A stretch of DNA of 64,000 nucleotides, from contig NZ_JABETK010000001.1 of the NCBI RefSeq assembly GCF_013240295.1, positions 1,612,001 through 1,676,000 of the forward strand, given 5' to 3'. Of the stretch, positions 48,408 to 58,645 are shown one piece after another (position 1 is the first letter of the stretch; every line of letters starts with the position of its first letter). The stretch is from Neoaquamicrobium sediminum. Lineage in GTDB: Bacteria; Pseudomonadota; Alphaproteobacteria; Rhizobiales; Rhizobiaceae. A program made the translations under genes and the position numbers. Below the pieces are notes generated by a model, which worked only from the letters and a program-made list of their open reading frames with translations, ran no database searches and was not told the DNA's origin.

Positions 48408-49673
48408 ATGCAGGAAATGAAACTACAAGAGCTGAAAAGCAAAGGTCCTACGGACCTGATCGCGTTCGCCGAATCGCTCGAGGTCGAGAATGCCAGCGTC
48501 CTGCGCAAGCAGGAGTTGATGTTTGCAATTCTCAAGAAGCTTGCGGCGCAGGACATCGAGATTATCGGCGAGGGCGTTGTCGAGGTGCTGCAGGACGGCT
48601 TCGGCTTTCTTCGCTCCGCCAATGCCAACTATCTGCCAGGTCCGGACGACATCTACATCTCGCCGTCGCAGATCCGGCGCTTCTCACTGAAGACCGGTGA
48701 CACCGTCGAAGGCCCGATCCGCAGCCCGAAGGAAGGCGAGCGCTATTTCGCGCTGCTGAAGGTCAACACGATCAACTTCGAGGATCCCGAGAAGATCCGG
48801 CACAAGATCCATTTCGACAATCTGACACCGCTCTATCCCAACGAGCGGCTGCGTATGGAAACGGAAAATCCGACGACCAAGGATCTGTCGGCCCGCGTCA
48901 TCGATCTGGTTGCCCCGCTCGGCAAGGGCCAGCGTGGCCTGATCGTCGCGCCGCCGCGTACAGGTAAGACGGTACTGCTGCAGAACATTGCGCATTCGGT
49001 CGCGACCAACCATCCGGAAGCATATCTGATCGTGTTGCTTATCGACGAGCGCCCGGAAGAAGTGACCGACATGCAGCGCTCGGTGAAGGGCGAAGTCGTG
49101 TCCTCGACCTTCGACGAGCCCGCGGTCCGTCACGTTCAGGTGGCCGAGATGGTCATCGAGAAGGCCAAGCGCCTCGTGGAGCATGGTCGCGACGTTGTAA
49201 TCCTGCTCGATTCGATCACGCGCCTGGGCCGCGCCTACAACACGGTTGTTCCGTCTTCCGGCAAGGTGCTGACCGGTGGTGTGGATGCCAACGCCCTGCA
49301 GCGTCCGAAGCGCTTCTTTGGTGCGGCACGCAACATCGAGGAAGGCGGATCGCTGACGATCATCGCGACCGCGCTGATCGATACTGGCAGCCGTATGGAC
49401 GAGGTGATCTTCGAGGAGTTCAAGGGTACGGGTAACTCTGAAATCGTGCTCGACCGCAAGGTCGCCGACAAGCGCATCTTCCCGTCGATGGATATCCTCA
49501 AGTCCGGCACCCGCAAGGAAGACCTGCTGGTCGCGCGTCAGGATCTACAGAAGATTTTCGTGCTGCGCCGTATTCTGGCCCCGATGGGAACCACGGATGC
49601 GATCGAGTTCCTGATCGACAAGCTGAAGCAGACGAAGACAAACTCGGACTTCTTCGACTCGATGAATACGTGA
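48408..49673 (+). CDS. rho: Transcription termination factor Rho
   Basis: Hexameric RNA helicase that terminates transcription. 421 residues. The N-terminal RNA-binding fold has [20 protein letters not shown] (RNP1-like), Walker A is [17 protein letters not shown], Walker B is [16 protein letters not shown], and the Q and R loops include [15 protein letters not shown]. The ATG at 48408 ([14 protein letters not shown]) matches the family. Its stop is 2 bases from the end of the convergent DUF255 gene. Confidence 0.97.
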   Translation: MQEMKLQELKSKGPTDLIAFAESLEVENASVLRKQELMFAILKKLAAQDIEIIGEGVVEVLQDGFGFLRSANANYLPGPDDIYISPSQIRRFSLKTGDTVEGPIRSPKEGERYFALLKVNTINFEDPEKIRHKIHFDNLTPLYPNERLRMETENPTTKDLSARVIDLVAPLGKGQRGLIVAPPRTGKTVLLQNIAHSVATNHPEAYLIVLLIDERPEEVTDMQRSVKGEVVSSTFDEPAVRHVQVAEMVIEKAKRLVEHGRDVVILLDSITRLGRAYNTVVPSSGKVLTGGVDANALQRPKRFFGAARNIEEGGSLTIIATALIDTGSRMDEVIFEEFKGTGNSEIVLDRKVADKRIFPSMDILKSGTRKEDLLVARQDLQKIFVLRRILAPMGTTDAIEFLIDKLKQTKTNSDFFDSMNT

Positions 49674-49675
49674 TG

Positions 49676-51703
49676 TCAGCCGGTCGGCCTGCGAAGCAGG
49701 TCGGCCAGCTCGGCGCCGGAGCGAACCGGCGGCAAACAGCTCTGGCCGATACAGAGCCAGGCGCCTGGACGGGTGCTATCCAGAACCACTCCACCAGGCA
49801 ATTCGACACGATCACTGGCGCCTTCCCCGACGTCTAGAAACGTGTCGGTTCTCAGAAAATCCGGGAAGCGATTCGCCTCCGTAACAAGCTTCTTCTTGTC
49901 GTCGTCGACAATGACCAGCTTTCGAGGCTGCCGAGCTTGTTCGGCTGAGTAAATGATACCGGCCTGTCCATAACGCTGCTGGGCGATCCGCCCCAGGGCT
50001 GCCTCGGCGGCGGTCACTGTGCGACCGTAGAGCAAGTCGTCCCCCGTCAGCATCGAGAGCCTTAGCATAGCCCGGATGGTCTGGGCCGTGGCGCTCGGCA
50101 CTGCCTCGTCGACGTCCCCACGTATGCGCATCGGCACATCCACGGCGTCGCTCGCTGTCAGATAGTGCCCTTTGCCATCCTCGTCGGCGTGCCAGCGATC
50201 GAGCATCTCAAGCCAATCTCGCGCCTTGGCCGTATATTCTCTGCTGCCTGTCGCTTCGGACAAGGAGATGGCCGCATTGATCATCGCCGCATAGTCCGTC
50301 GACATACAGGGAAAGAGCCGGTCCTCACCGAGGATGGAGTGAGGAAGCCGGCCGTCAACGGTCGATTCGGCTACGCAATGAAATGCATCCTGCGCAAGTT
50401 CCAGCCAGTCGCTGCGCCCGAACACCCGAGCTGCGTTCGCGATGGCGGCGATTGCCTGACCGTTCCAGTCGACAAGCAGCTTGTCGTCGCGACCGGGACG
50501 GATCCGGTGCCCGCGTCGGGCTATAAGTCTCTGTTTCGCCTCAATAAAAAACGGGTCGGCGTCGGCTTCGCCAAGCGCGGGCGATGACAGCCGGTGCAAT
50601 ATCGGGTCGCCTTCCCAGCCTTCTGGTGCCGTCAGTTCATAGATGGAAAGAAAGCGCGCAGCGTCATCTTGGCCGAGCACCGCGTTCAGTTCCTCGCGGG
50701 TCCAGAGATAGAACTTGCCTTCTTCCCCTTCGCTATCGGCATCGAGGCTCGAAGCGAAGCCTCCTCCTGGCAATATCATTTCGCGTCGAAGCCAGCTAAT
50801 CGTCTCTTCGATTCGGACACGAAACAGATCGCTGCCTGTTGCGCCGTAAGCCGCGGTGGCAAGTTCGATAAGCTGCGCATTATCATAGAGCATCTTTTCG
50901 AAGTGCGGCACCAACCAGCGGTCATCGACCGCGTAGCGGCATAGTCCGCCACCGATGTGGTCGTATATGCCGCCGCTGAGCATCATTTGAAGGCTGGAAA
51001 GGACGGAATCGCGGTGAGCCGGTACGCCGTGTTGCAGCCAGCTCGTCCATAAGGTGTACATAAAGGGCGCATTCGGGAACTTTGGCGCGCCGCGCAGGCC
51101 ACCTTTTACCTGATCGATCGACGACTGGATCGATTCCGCTAGGGCAGGCAAAAGGCCTGCATCCATGGCGACGATGTCGGTGTTGGGCGCCAGCCTGGAG
51201 CGCACATGGTCTGCCAGGGCGCCTGCGCTTCGTGCGAGTTCGTCCCGCTTGTCGTCCCAGGTTCGCGCGACCGCTTCCAGAACCTGTATGAAGCCTGGCC
51301 GGCCGTAACGTGGTTCCTTCGGAAAGTAGGTGCCTCCCCAGAATGGCTGTCCGTCGGGAGTGAGGAAGATGGTCAGCGGCCACCCACCTTGTTCGCCCAT
51401 GGCCGTCAAGGCCGCCATGTAGATCTGGTCTATATCTGGCCGCTCCTCGCGATCGACCTTGATGTTCACGAAAAGGCGGTTCATGACAGCTGCGACTTCG
51501 TTGTCTTCAAAGCTCTCATGGGCCATGACATGGCACCAGTGACAGGCGGCGTAACCGACTGAAAGCAGGATCGGCTTGCCGGCGCTGGCAGCTTCGTCGA
51601 GTGCTGCTCGCGACCAGGGCCGCCAATGTACGGGATTATCCTTGTGCTGCCGCAGATAGGGGCTGCTTTCGTGAGCGAGCAGATTCTGAGATAGATTCGT
51701 CAT
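49676..51703 (-). CDS. Thioredoxin-domain protein of the DUF255 / YyaL (SPATA20-like) family
   Basis: 675 residues. An N-terminal thioredoxin-like domain has the redox motif ACHWCHVM (Cys54, Cys57), preceded by SSPYLRQHKDNPVHW. A long alpha/alpha-toroid, glycosidase-like domain follows (MLYDNAQLIELATAAYGATG, LPGGGFASSLDADSEGEEGKFY, DDKLLVDWNGQAIAAIANAA). Function unestablished. It interrupts the otherwise plus-strand rho-to-mnmE run and is divergent from mnmE with only 38 bases between. Confidence 0.93.
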   Translation of the reverse strand: MTNLSQNLLAHESSPYLRQHKDNPVHWRPWSRAALDEAASAGKPILLSVGYAACHWCHVMAHESFEDNEVAAVMNRLFVNIKVDREERPDIDQIYMAALTAMGEQGGWPLTIFLTPDGQPFWGGTYFPKEPRYGRPGFIQVLEAVARTWDDKRDELARSAGALADHVRSRLAPNTDIVAMDAGLLPALAESIQSSIDQVKGGLRGAPKFPNAPFMYTLWTSWLQHGVPAHRDSVLSSLQMMLSGGIYDHIGGGLCRYAVDDRWLVPHFEKMLYDNAQLIELATAAYGATGSDLFRVRIEETISWLRREMILPGGGFASSLDADSEGEEGKFYLWTREELNAVLGQDDAARFLSIYELTAPEGWEGDPILHRLSSPALGEADADPFFIEAKQRLIARRGHRIRPGRDDKLLVDWNGQAIAAIANAARVFGRSDWLELAQDAFHCVAESTVDGRLPHSILGEDRLFPCMSTDYAAMINAAISLSEATGSREYTAKARDWLEMLDRWHADEDGKGHYLTASDAVDVPMRIRGDVDEAVPSATAQTIRAMLRLSMLTGDDLLYGRTVTAAEAALGRIAQQRYGQAGIIYSAEQARQPRKLVIVDDDKKKLVTEANRFPDFLRTDTFLDVGEGASDRVELPGGVVLDSTRPGAWLCIGQSCLPPVRSGAELADLLRRPTG

Positions 51704-51741
51704 GATACACCGTTGCTGGCAGCGAAAGTAGGGCGCAGGCA

Positions 51742-53075
51742 GTGAGCCATCAATCCTTATTCCGCGATACGATCTTCGCCCTGTCGTCCGGCGGGCTCCC
51801 CTCAGGCGTCGCGGTGATCCGGCTTTCAGGGCCCCAAACGGTTGCGGTTCTCGCCAGCATAACTAAGGGCCGCGTCCCACCGCCACGCAAGGCCGCGCTC
51901 AGGGAGCTCGTCGACGATGACGGAGAACCGCTGGATCGTGCCATTGTGCTCAGTTTCCCGGGTCCGGCGAGCTTTACGGGAGAGGACTGCGCGGAACTTC
52001 ATGTCCATGGAGGCAAGGCGGTCGTTGCGGCCGTACTGGAGCATCTGGGCGGGAAAGACGGCCTGCGCGCGGCCGAAGCGGGGGAGTTTACCCGCCGCGC
52101 GTTTCTGAATGGAAAGCTCGACCTGACCAGCGCCGAAGGCCTGGCCGATCTGGTCGCCGCAGAAACGGAGCTCCAGCGCAGAATGGCGCTGATCAATGCA
52201 GAAGGCGGCCAGCGTGACATCTACGACGGGTGGCGCAAGCGCCTGTTGCATGCTCGAGCAATGATCGAGGCGGAACTGGACTTTGCAGATGAAGGCGACG
52301 TACCGGGCTCTGTCGCCGCAGATGTCTGGACTGATATGTTCGCGATGCAGCAAGAAATTGCTAACCATATCAATGGTTACCATGCCGCCGAGATCATAAG
52401 AGATGGGTACCGGGTGGTGCTGTTGGGTGCGCCTAATGCGGGCAAATCCAGCCTGCTCAACGCCTTGGCCCGCCGTGACGTTGCGATCGTGACTGAAATT
52501 GCAGGTACGACGCGTGACCTTGTTGAAGTATCGCTCGACCTGGATGGGCTGAAGGTCATTGTCACGGATACGGCCGGGCTGCGCGATTCTTCCGACACGG
52601 TTGAGCGGATCGGTATTGAGCGAGCTCTCAGGGCTGCCGAGGAGGCGGACCTCGTCCTCAAGCTTAAGGATGGCTCACCAGATATGCCTGGCTTTGATCT
52701 GGCTGACCTTGAGAGCAAAGCGCTGTCGGTGGGGACGAAGGCCGATATTGCCCCACATCGTACTGGTGAGTTTCACCATATCGTTTCGGTGATCGACGGC
52801 GCCGGCCTGTCTGCTTTGGTTGAAGACATCGGACGGCATGCCAAGGGTGCTGTCTCCGCGGCGTCCGGCGTGCTTCCGTCAAGGTTGCGTCAGTTGGAGC
52901 TGCTTCGGTCATGCGGGCATCATCTCTCTCTCGCTGCCGGGGTGCAACAGGATCTTGAGAGCTGCGCGCGGAGGAGCTGCGTTTGGCAGGCGACGCGTTG
53001 GGGCGGATCACAGGTGCGATAGACGTCGAAGATTTGCTCGGCGTCATCTTCTCGGAGTTTTGCATAGGCAAATGA
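51742..53075 (+). CDS. mnmE: tRNA modification GTPase MnmE (one frame break as assembled, GTG start)
   Basis: With MnmG it installs the cmnm5U34 modification in tRNA. Domains are an N-terminal formyl-THF-binding region ([22 protein letters not shown]), a helical region, and a G domain with [23 protein letters not shown] and DTAGLRD. The C-terminal FCIGK with its essential Cys lies after a frame break near 52957, where one base is missing before [19 protein letters not shown]. Corrected length is 444 residues. The GTG at 51742 is the only start keeping the N-terminus. The stop codon falls inside a parS-like site. Confidence 0.92.
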
Positions 53076-53088
53076 CTCACGTGAAACA
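53073..53088. other. parS: parS-like site 1 (mnmE stop)
   Basis: tgactcacgtgaaaca, 14 of 16 match to the parS consensus. It overlaps the mnmE stop codon. It is repeated almost unchanged 37 bases further on. Confidence 0.65.
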
Positions 53089-53109
53089 CTGACTGGTAAG
53101 GCGAAACAC

Positions 53110-53125
53110 TGACTCACGTGAAACA
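53110..53125. other. parS: parS-like site 2 (mnmE-mnmG gap)
   Basis: tgactcacgtgaaaca, identical to site 1. The flanking gaaacactgactcacgtg is shared, so the pair looks like a small direct duplication. Confidence 0.65.
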
Positions 53126-53149
53126 TCGAGCCACTGCTCCCATAGAAAT

Positions 53150-53165
53150 CGTTTCACGTGAAACC
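53150..53165. other. parS: parS site 3 (mnmE-mnmG gap)
   Basis: cgtttcacgtgaaacc contains a perfect 14-bp palindrome GTTTCACGTGAAAC, matching 14 of 16 positions; only the two outermost bases differ. It lies 65 bases before mnmG. Confidence 0.85.
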
Positions 53166-53229
53166 GCGTTGCGGCTTGACTTCGCCGGCGGTCGGGAACA
53201 TCTGTTCGATCGACTAAAGAGACTGGATC

Positions 53230-55101
53230 ATGACCGAAAACTTCGACGTCATTGTTATCGGCGGAGGCCATGCCGGCTGCGAGGCAGCTTCAGCCTCGGC
53301 ACGGGTAGGTGCGCAAACCGCGCTCGTGACGATGAAACGCGATACAATTGGGGTGATGTCTTGCAATCCTGCCATTGGCGGCTTGGGAAAGGGCCATCTG
53401 GTTCGGGAAATCGACGCGCTGGACGGGCTTATGGGCCGTGTCGCCGATCGTGCCGGCATTCAGTTTCGCTTGCTTAACCGGCGGAAGGGACCGGCGGTCC
53501 GCGGCCCGAGAACACAGGCAGATCGCAAGCTCTATCGGCAGGCGATGCAGGAAGCCATTGCAAATCAACTAAACCTCGAAGTCGTCGAAGGCGAAGTTTT
53601 CGATCTGCAATTCCAGAACAATCGGGTCGCAGCCGTGGTTTTGGCCGACGGCCGACGGTTAAGCTGTGCGGCAGTTGTTCTGACTACCGGCACCTTCCTC
53701 CGCGGACTGATCCATATTGGTGACGAGCGCTTTCCGGCCGGCCGCATGGGCGAGGAAGCCTCTCTGGCGCTTTCTGCTACAATGAGCCGCCTTGGTTTCA
53801 AGCTGGGCCGCCTGAAAACGGGTACGCCGCCGCGCATCGACGGACGTACCATTGACTGGCAATCGCTGGACAAGCAACTGGCGGACGAGTATCCCGAACC
53901 CTTCTCATTGCTGACGGATTCGATCGACAACCCGCAAATTGCCTGCGGTGTAACGCGAACGACATCCGAAACGCACGACATCATCCGCGCTAACCTGTCT
54001 CGCTCTGCCATGTATTCGGGCTCTATCGAAGGCATCGGTCCGCGCTATTGCCCATCCATCGAGGACAAGATTGTCAAGTTTGGCGATCGCGATGGCCATC
54101 AGATATTTCTGGAGCCTGAGGGTCTGGACGACGACACCGTCTACCCCAATGGCATCTCCACATCTCTTCCCCGGGATGCGCAAGAGGCGCTCGTTGCGTC
54201 GATCCCTGGCTTGGAACGGGCTTCAATCACGCAGCCGGGTTACGCGATCGAATACGACCATGTCGATCCACGCGAACTCGAAACGACGCTCGAAACCCGC
54301 CGCGCACCGGGCCTCTATCTGGCCGGGCAAATAAACGGCACGACGGGCTATGAAGAAGCCGCGGCGCAAGGTCTCGTGGCCGGAATGAACGCTGCGCGCG
54401 CGGCGGGTGGCCTCGACCCGGTCGTTTTCGGAAGGGGCGATGCCTATATCGGCGTCCTTGTCGACGATTTGACCCGCCGCGGAGTAACAGAGCCCTATCG
54501 AATGTTCACGTCTCGGGCGGAGTTCAGGCTGTCGCTCCGCGCCGACAACGCCGATGAGCGACTGACGCCATTGGCCATCGATCTTGGCATTGCGAGTGAA
54601 GCGCGTAGCAAGCGATTCGGTCAGGCCCGCCACGAGTTGGAACGGGCACGGGAACTAGCGAAATCGTTGTCGATAACGCCGAATGAAGCAACGGGCTTTG
54701 GCCTCAATCTTAACAAGGATGGGCAGCGTCGAACTGCCTACGATCTTCTATCCTATCCCGATATGAGCTTGCAGCGACTGAGCGCAATCTGGCCGGAGCT
54801 TGGCACCATAACGGGCAAGACGGGCGAGCGGCTCGAAACTGAGGCCCGTTACGCAGTCTATCTGGACCGTCAACAGGCGGATGTCGCCGTACTGAAGCGG
54901 GAGGAAGCGCGAGCCATTCCGGATGGCTTGGATTTTACGATGCTACCCGGGCTCTCAAACGAGTTGAAGCAGAAGCTGGCGAACCACCGGCCGCGATCCC
55001 TGGCGGAAGCACAGCGGATCGACGGAATGACACCAGCCGCGCTCGCCATTATCATCTCTGCCCTACACCAGAACGATCATCGTGAGCGGGGCGCCGCGTG
55101 A
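53230..55101 (+). CDS. mnmG: tRNA uridine-5-carboxymethylaminomethyl modification enzyme MnmG
   Basis: FAD-dependent partner of MnmE. 623 residues. The N-terminal FAD-binding motif is [21 protein letters not shown], followed by [24 protein letters not shown] (in two blocks), [28 protein letters not shown] and [14 protein letters not shown]. The C-terminal helical domain that contacts MnmE ends in [11 protein letters not shown]. Full length and in frame. Its stop overlaps the rsmG GTG start (GTGA). Confidence 0.97.
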   Translation: MTENFDVIVIGGGHAGCEAASASARVGAQTALVTMKRDTIGVMSCNPAIGGLGKGHLVREIDALDGLMGRVADRAGIQFRLLNRRKGPAVRGPRTQADRKLYRQAMQEAIANQLNLEVVEGEVFDLQFQNNRVAAVVLADGRRLSCAAVVLTTGTFLRGLIHIGDERFPAGRMGEEASLALSATMSRLGFKLGRLKTGTPPRIDGRTIDWQSLDKQLADEYPEPFSLLTDSIDNPQIACGVTRTTSETHDIIRANLSRSAMYSGSIEGIGPRYCPSIEDKIVKFGDRDGHQIFLEPEGLDDDTVYPNGISTSLPRDAQEALVASIPGLERASITQPGYAIEYDHVDPRELETTLETRRAPGLYLAGQINGTTGYEEAAAQGLVAGMNAARAAGGLDPVVFGRGDAYIGVLVDDLTRRGVTEPYRMFTSRAEFRLSLRADNADERLTPLAIDLGIASEARSKRFGQARHELERARELAKSLSITPNEATGFGLNLNKDGQRRTAYDLLSYPDMSLQRLSAIWPELGTITGKTGERLETEARYAVYLDRQQADVAVLKREEARAIPDGLDFTMLPGLSNELKQKLANHRPRSLAEAQRIDGMTPAALAIIISALHQNDHRERGAA

Positions 55102-55767
55102 CGGGTAATCGCCTCGAAGAAATTCGTGAAGTTGCCGGAACAGTTTCACGTGAAACACTGGAGCGACTTGAGTCGTTTGAAGCAGAGTTTCGTAAGTGGT
55201 CTACGCGCATAAATCTCGCTGCCCCTTCAACGCTGGACGCACTTTGGAGCCGGCATATCCTGGACAGCGCACAACTCGCCGCGCTGAAACCGGGCGCGCT
55301 GAAATGGCTGGATCTTGGCTCTGGGGGCGGGTTTCCGGGTGCGGTGATAGCAATTCTTCTCCGAGAGCGCAGTGGGGCGAGTATCGAGCTCGTCGAAAGC
55401 AACCATAAGAAGGCAGCGTTTCTGCGAAGCGTGCTGGGCTCCCTCGGGGCCCCGGCAAAGGGTGAACATATGCAGGATCGAGCAAGCATCCGGCATTGGC
55501 GAAGGCGTGGAAATCGTCACCGCGCGGGCGCTGGCCCCACTTCCCAAGCTACTCGACCTGTCGGCGCATTGGTTGACAGGCGGGGCGACGGCTCTCTTTC
55601 ACAAAGGGCGGGATTACGCGACAGAAATCGCCGAAAGCCGTGACGCCTGGCAATTCGATCTGATAGAACATCGGAGCAAGATCGATCCGACAAGCCGAAT
55701 CCTCGAACTTTCGAAGGTTGAACTGGGTCGATCACGACCAGATATCGCCAACAAGCCTGTCCGGTGA
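55098..55767 (+). CDS. rsmG: 16S rRNA (guanine(527)-N7)-methyltransferase RsmG (one frame break as assembled, GTG start)
   Basis: Methylates G527 of 16S rRNA. The SAM-binding motif is [15 protein letters not shown]; the later [19 protein letters not shown] and [11 protein letters not shown] complete the fold. The frame changes near 55460, here by an apparent extra G in AAAGGG (GAPAK then GEHM instead of VNICRIEQ). Corrected length is 222 residues. The residues TVSRET at about 15-20 are encoded by a parS sequence. GTG start overlaps the mnmG stop. Confidence 0.9.
55142..55157. other. parS: parS site inside rsmG
   Basis: agtttcacgtgaaaca matches 15 of 16 consensus positions and contains the full 14-bp palindrome. 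It is the best match in the window and lies 620 bases before parA. Confidence 0.88.
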
Positions 55768-55776
55768 CTGTCCGCC

Positions 55777-56574
55777 ATGACCGTGCATCCTCGCATCATC
55801 ACCGTCGCCAACCAGAAGGGCGGCGTCGGGAAAACGACCACCGCGATCAATCTCGCCACTGCCCTGGCCGCCATCGGCGAGAAGGTGCTGATCGTCGATC
55901 TGGACCCGCAGGGCAATGCCAGCACGGGCCTCGGAATCGACCGGCAGGATCGTGCGGTATCCTCCTATGATCTGCTGGCCGGTGACGCCACGGTTGCAGA
56001 GGCGGCGATGCCCACGGCGGTGCCGGGGCTGAGCGTCATTCCTTCAACGCTCGATCTTCTCGGTATCGAGATGGAGATCGCATCGGCGCCGGACAGGGTT
56101 CTGCGCCTGCGCAACGCGCTGCGGCGTTCCCGCGAAACCGGCGTCGATTTCTCTTATGTGCTGATCGACTGCCCGCCATCGCTGAACCTGTTGACCCTCA
56201 ATTCGATGGCAGCCGCCGATTCCGTCCTCGTTCCGCTACAATGCGAATTCTTCGCGCTCGAGGGTCTCAGCCAGCTCCTACAGACGGTCGAGCAGATCCG
56301 CAACTCGATCAATCCGGATCTGACGATACAGGGTATCGTGCTGACCATGTTCGACGGTCGCAACAATCTCGCCAATCAGGTTGTCGAGGACGTCAGGGCG
56401 CATATGGGCGACAAGGTCTATGACACGGTGATTCCGCGCAACGTTCGCGTCTCCGAAGCCCCGTCCTATGGGAAGCCGGCGATCCTCTACGATCTTAAAT
56501 GCACCGGCAGTCAGGCCTACCTGCAGCTTGCCTCGGAAGTGATACGGCGTGAGCGGCGGCTTCGGGCCGCTTAA
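55777..56574 (+). CDS. parA: Chromosome-partitioning ATPase ParA
   Basis: Dynamic ATPase that moves the ParB-parS complex and thereby the origin. 265 residues, Soj-type without an N-terminal HTH. The deviant Walker A is ITVANQKGGVGKTTTAINLA, followed by LIVDLDPQGNASTGLG and the Walker B region VLIDCPPSLNLLTLNSM. LVPLQCEFFALEGLSQL is a family signature. It begins 9 bases after rsmG and precedes parB by about 40 bases. Confidence 0.97.
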   Translation: MTVHPRIITVANQKGGVGKTTTAINLATALAAIGEKVLIVDLDPQGNASTGLGIDRQDRAVSSYDLLAGDATVAEAAMPTAVPGLSVIPSTLDLLGIEMEIASAPDRVLRLRNALRRSRETGVDFSYVLIDCPPSLNLLTLNSMAAADSVLVPLQCEFFALEGLSQLLQTVEQIRNSINPDLTIQGIVLTMFDGRNNLANQVVEDVRAHMGDKVYDTVIPRNVRVSEAPSYGKPAILYDLKCTGSQAYLQLASEVIRRERRLRAA

Positions 56575-56615
56575 AAACAAGACTCGATTCGATGTCGAAA
56601 TGATGCGGAATGAAC

Positions 56616-57490
56616 ATGAGTGACGATCCCTCCAGAAAACGGCTCGGCCGCGGTCTCGCCGCGCTGATTGGCGAGATGGACAAACCGGCGCAGCCGCAGG
56701 CCACGCCCAAGATAGGGGCGGATAGCCGCGTTCCCATTGAATTTGTTACTCAAAATCCGCGCAACCCAAGGCGTAACTTCGCCGAGGCGGAGCTTGCGGA
56801 TCTTACGCAGTCGATCCGTGAACATGGAATCGTGCAGCCGGTAGTGGTGCGAACCGGCGCCAATGGTCGCTATGAGATCATAGCTGGCGAGCGCCGCTGG
56901 CGCGCGGCCCAGCGGGCGGGGTTGACCGAGCTCCCGGTAATCATCCGGGAAGTGGATGATGGGTCGCGCTTGAGCTGGCGATCATCGAAAATGTCCAGCG
57001 CGCCGACCTGAACCCGGTCGAAGAAGCTCAAGGCTATCAACAACTTATCGACGAGCACCACTATACGCAGGCCGATCTCGGTCAGGTGATCGGCAAGAGC
57101 CGTAGTCATGTCGCAAACACGCTCCGGCTGCTTAAATTGCCAGACGTCATTCGCGATATGCTCGTTGATGGCTCGCTGTCAGCCGGACACGCGCGTACGT
57201 TGGTGACAGCAGAGGATCCTGCTTCGCTGGCTAAGCAAATCATCGAAGAGGGGCTTTCCGTGCGCCAGGCCGAGGCACTGGCGCAGCAGCCCGCCCGGCC
57301 GCCGCAGCCCCCGACGCGCTCTAGCGCACCCGTCGAGAAGGACGCGGATACGCTCGCGCTGGAAAAGGCGCTATCCGACGTAACGGGGCTCAGGGTGACG
57401 ATTTCCCATGGCCAGAAGGGCGGGGAACTGAAAATCTCGTACAAGACGCTCGAGCAACTCGACGAATTGTGCCGCAGGTTGCAGCGCTGA
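56616..57490 (+). CDS. parB: Chromosome-partitioning protein ParB (one frame break as assembled)
   Basis: CTPase clamp that loads at parS. The N-terminal ParA-interaction motif is RKRLGRGLAALIGEM, and the ParB/Srx fold has NPRNPRRNF and IIAGERRWRAAQRAGL (the GERRWRA CTP-binding motif). The helix-turn-helix IGKSRSHVANTLRLLKLPD reads parS, and the C-terminal dimerisation region ends in LDELCRRLQR. The frame is lost near 56970, one base missing after REVDDGS, before ALELAIIENVQRADLN. Corrected length is 291 residues. ATG codons at 56610 and 56616 are both possible. It converges on holA with 4 bases between stops. Confidence 0.93.
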
Positions 57491-57494
57491 CTTG

Positions 57495-58537
57495 TCAGCG
57501 CCGGGCGGCGCGCGCGGATTCGACCAGAAGCGCAATAAGCGCCTGCCGCGCCGTTGCCGTCGCAAGATCCGGTCGGCGGCGCGTTAGGAGTACTGCCGCC
57601 TGAAGTCTCTCGAGCGCCCGTGACAGAGCGGGCGCGGTCCAGCGCTGCAGCGCCGTTTCCACCAGCTTCCGCCTTGTGAAGAAGACCGGGGGCGAGCTGA
57701 GGCGACGACCGCGCCGGGCGCCTTGCCTGCGGAATCCATCTCGTTGCGCATCAGGCTGAGAGCCTGAAACTGCCGCATGGCGCCGGCCAGCACGAGAAAC
57801 GGGTTCGTACCGGAGGAGATCAGGCGCGCGAATGCCGTGTCGAAGACAGCGGCGTGCCCGGACAGCACGGCGTCAATCGCGTTGTCGAGGCTCAACACTG
57901 ACACGTCGCCCGTCATCAGGTTGATGTCATCGACGGTGACTTCGCGCGCGCCGTGGCAATAGAGCGCCAGCTTTTCGATTTCGCTTCGGGTCGCCAGGCG
58001 GTCGCCGCCGAGATTGGCGCGCAAGGCCTGGCGGCCCTCCATGCCGATGGTAAGCCCGTCGCGCGCCAGGACTTCGTCAATCACGGCGTCTATCGAACGC
58101 CCCTCATCGGCATAGCACGGCAGCGCCATCGCGGCCGAAGCACTTTCCACAGCGCTGCGGAGGGCAACGCCCTTCTTGAGATCGCCAGCCTCGATGAGAA
58201 TGATCGAGTCGCGCGGTGGCGACGCGGCGAGGAACTTCACCTCATCTGCAAGTTGTTTTTGCGCGCCCGCACCCTTGATCCATATCAGGCGCTGGTCGGA
58301 GAACATGGGAACCGTGCCTGCCTCGTCCGACAACCTGCCTGGCGCGGCTTCGACCTCGCCTGCATCCAGCCTGACCGAAGAGAAGGGATCGTCGGTGTTA
58401 AGCCCGGTGGATGCCACAAAAGCCTTGGCGCGCTCGGATACGAGGCCGCGGTCAGGACCATAGATGAGCACGATCCGAATGTTGGGATCGGGACGCCTTA
58501 GCCACGAATCGACTTCATGCGCTTTCTTCTGAGCCAT
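57495..58537 (-). CDS. holA: DNA polymerase III delta subunit HolA (one frame break as assembled)
   Basis: Clamp-loader wrench that opens the beta clamp. Opening AQKKAHEVDSWLRRPDPN, then IVLIYGPDRGLVSERAKAF (degenerate P-loop as usual for delta), IWIKGAGAQKQLADEV and TNPFLVLAGAMRQFQAL. The frame is lost near 57690 by one missing C in a CCCCC run. The correct continuation is PVFFTRRKLVETALQRW through ESARAARR, with a stop at 57497-57495. Corrected length is 347 residues. In related genomes I expect lptE and leuS upstream; neither is here. Confidence 0.9.
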
Positions 58538-58645
58538 GCCGCTTGGCTACCACAGGTTTTGACGAAGAAAAGCCCAAACGGAACCCTCAGCCGTCTCGCG
58601 GCGTTATTGGTCACGATAAAGTCAGGAATATCACGGAGAACGACA

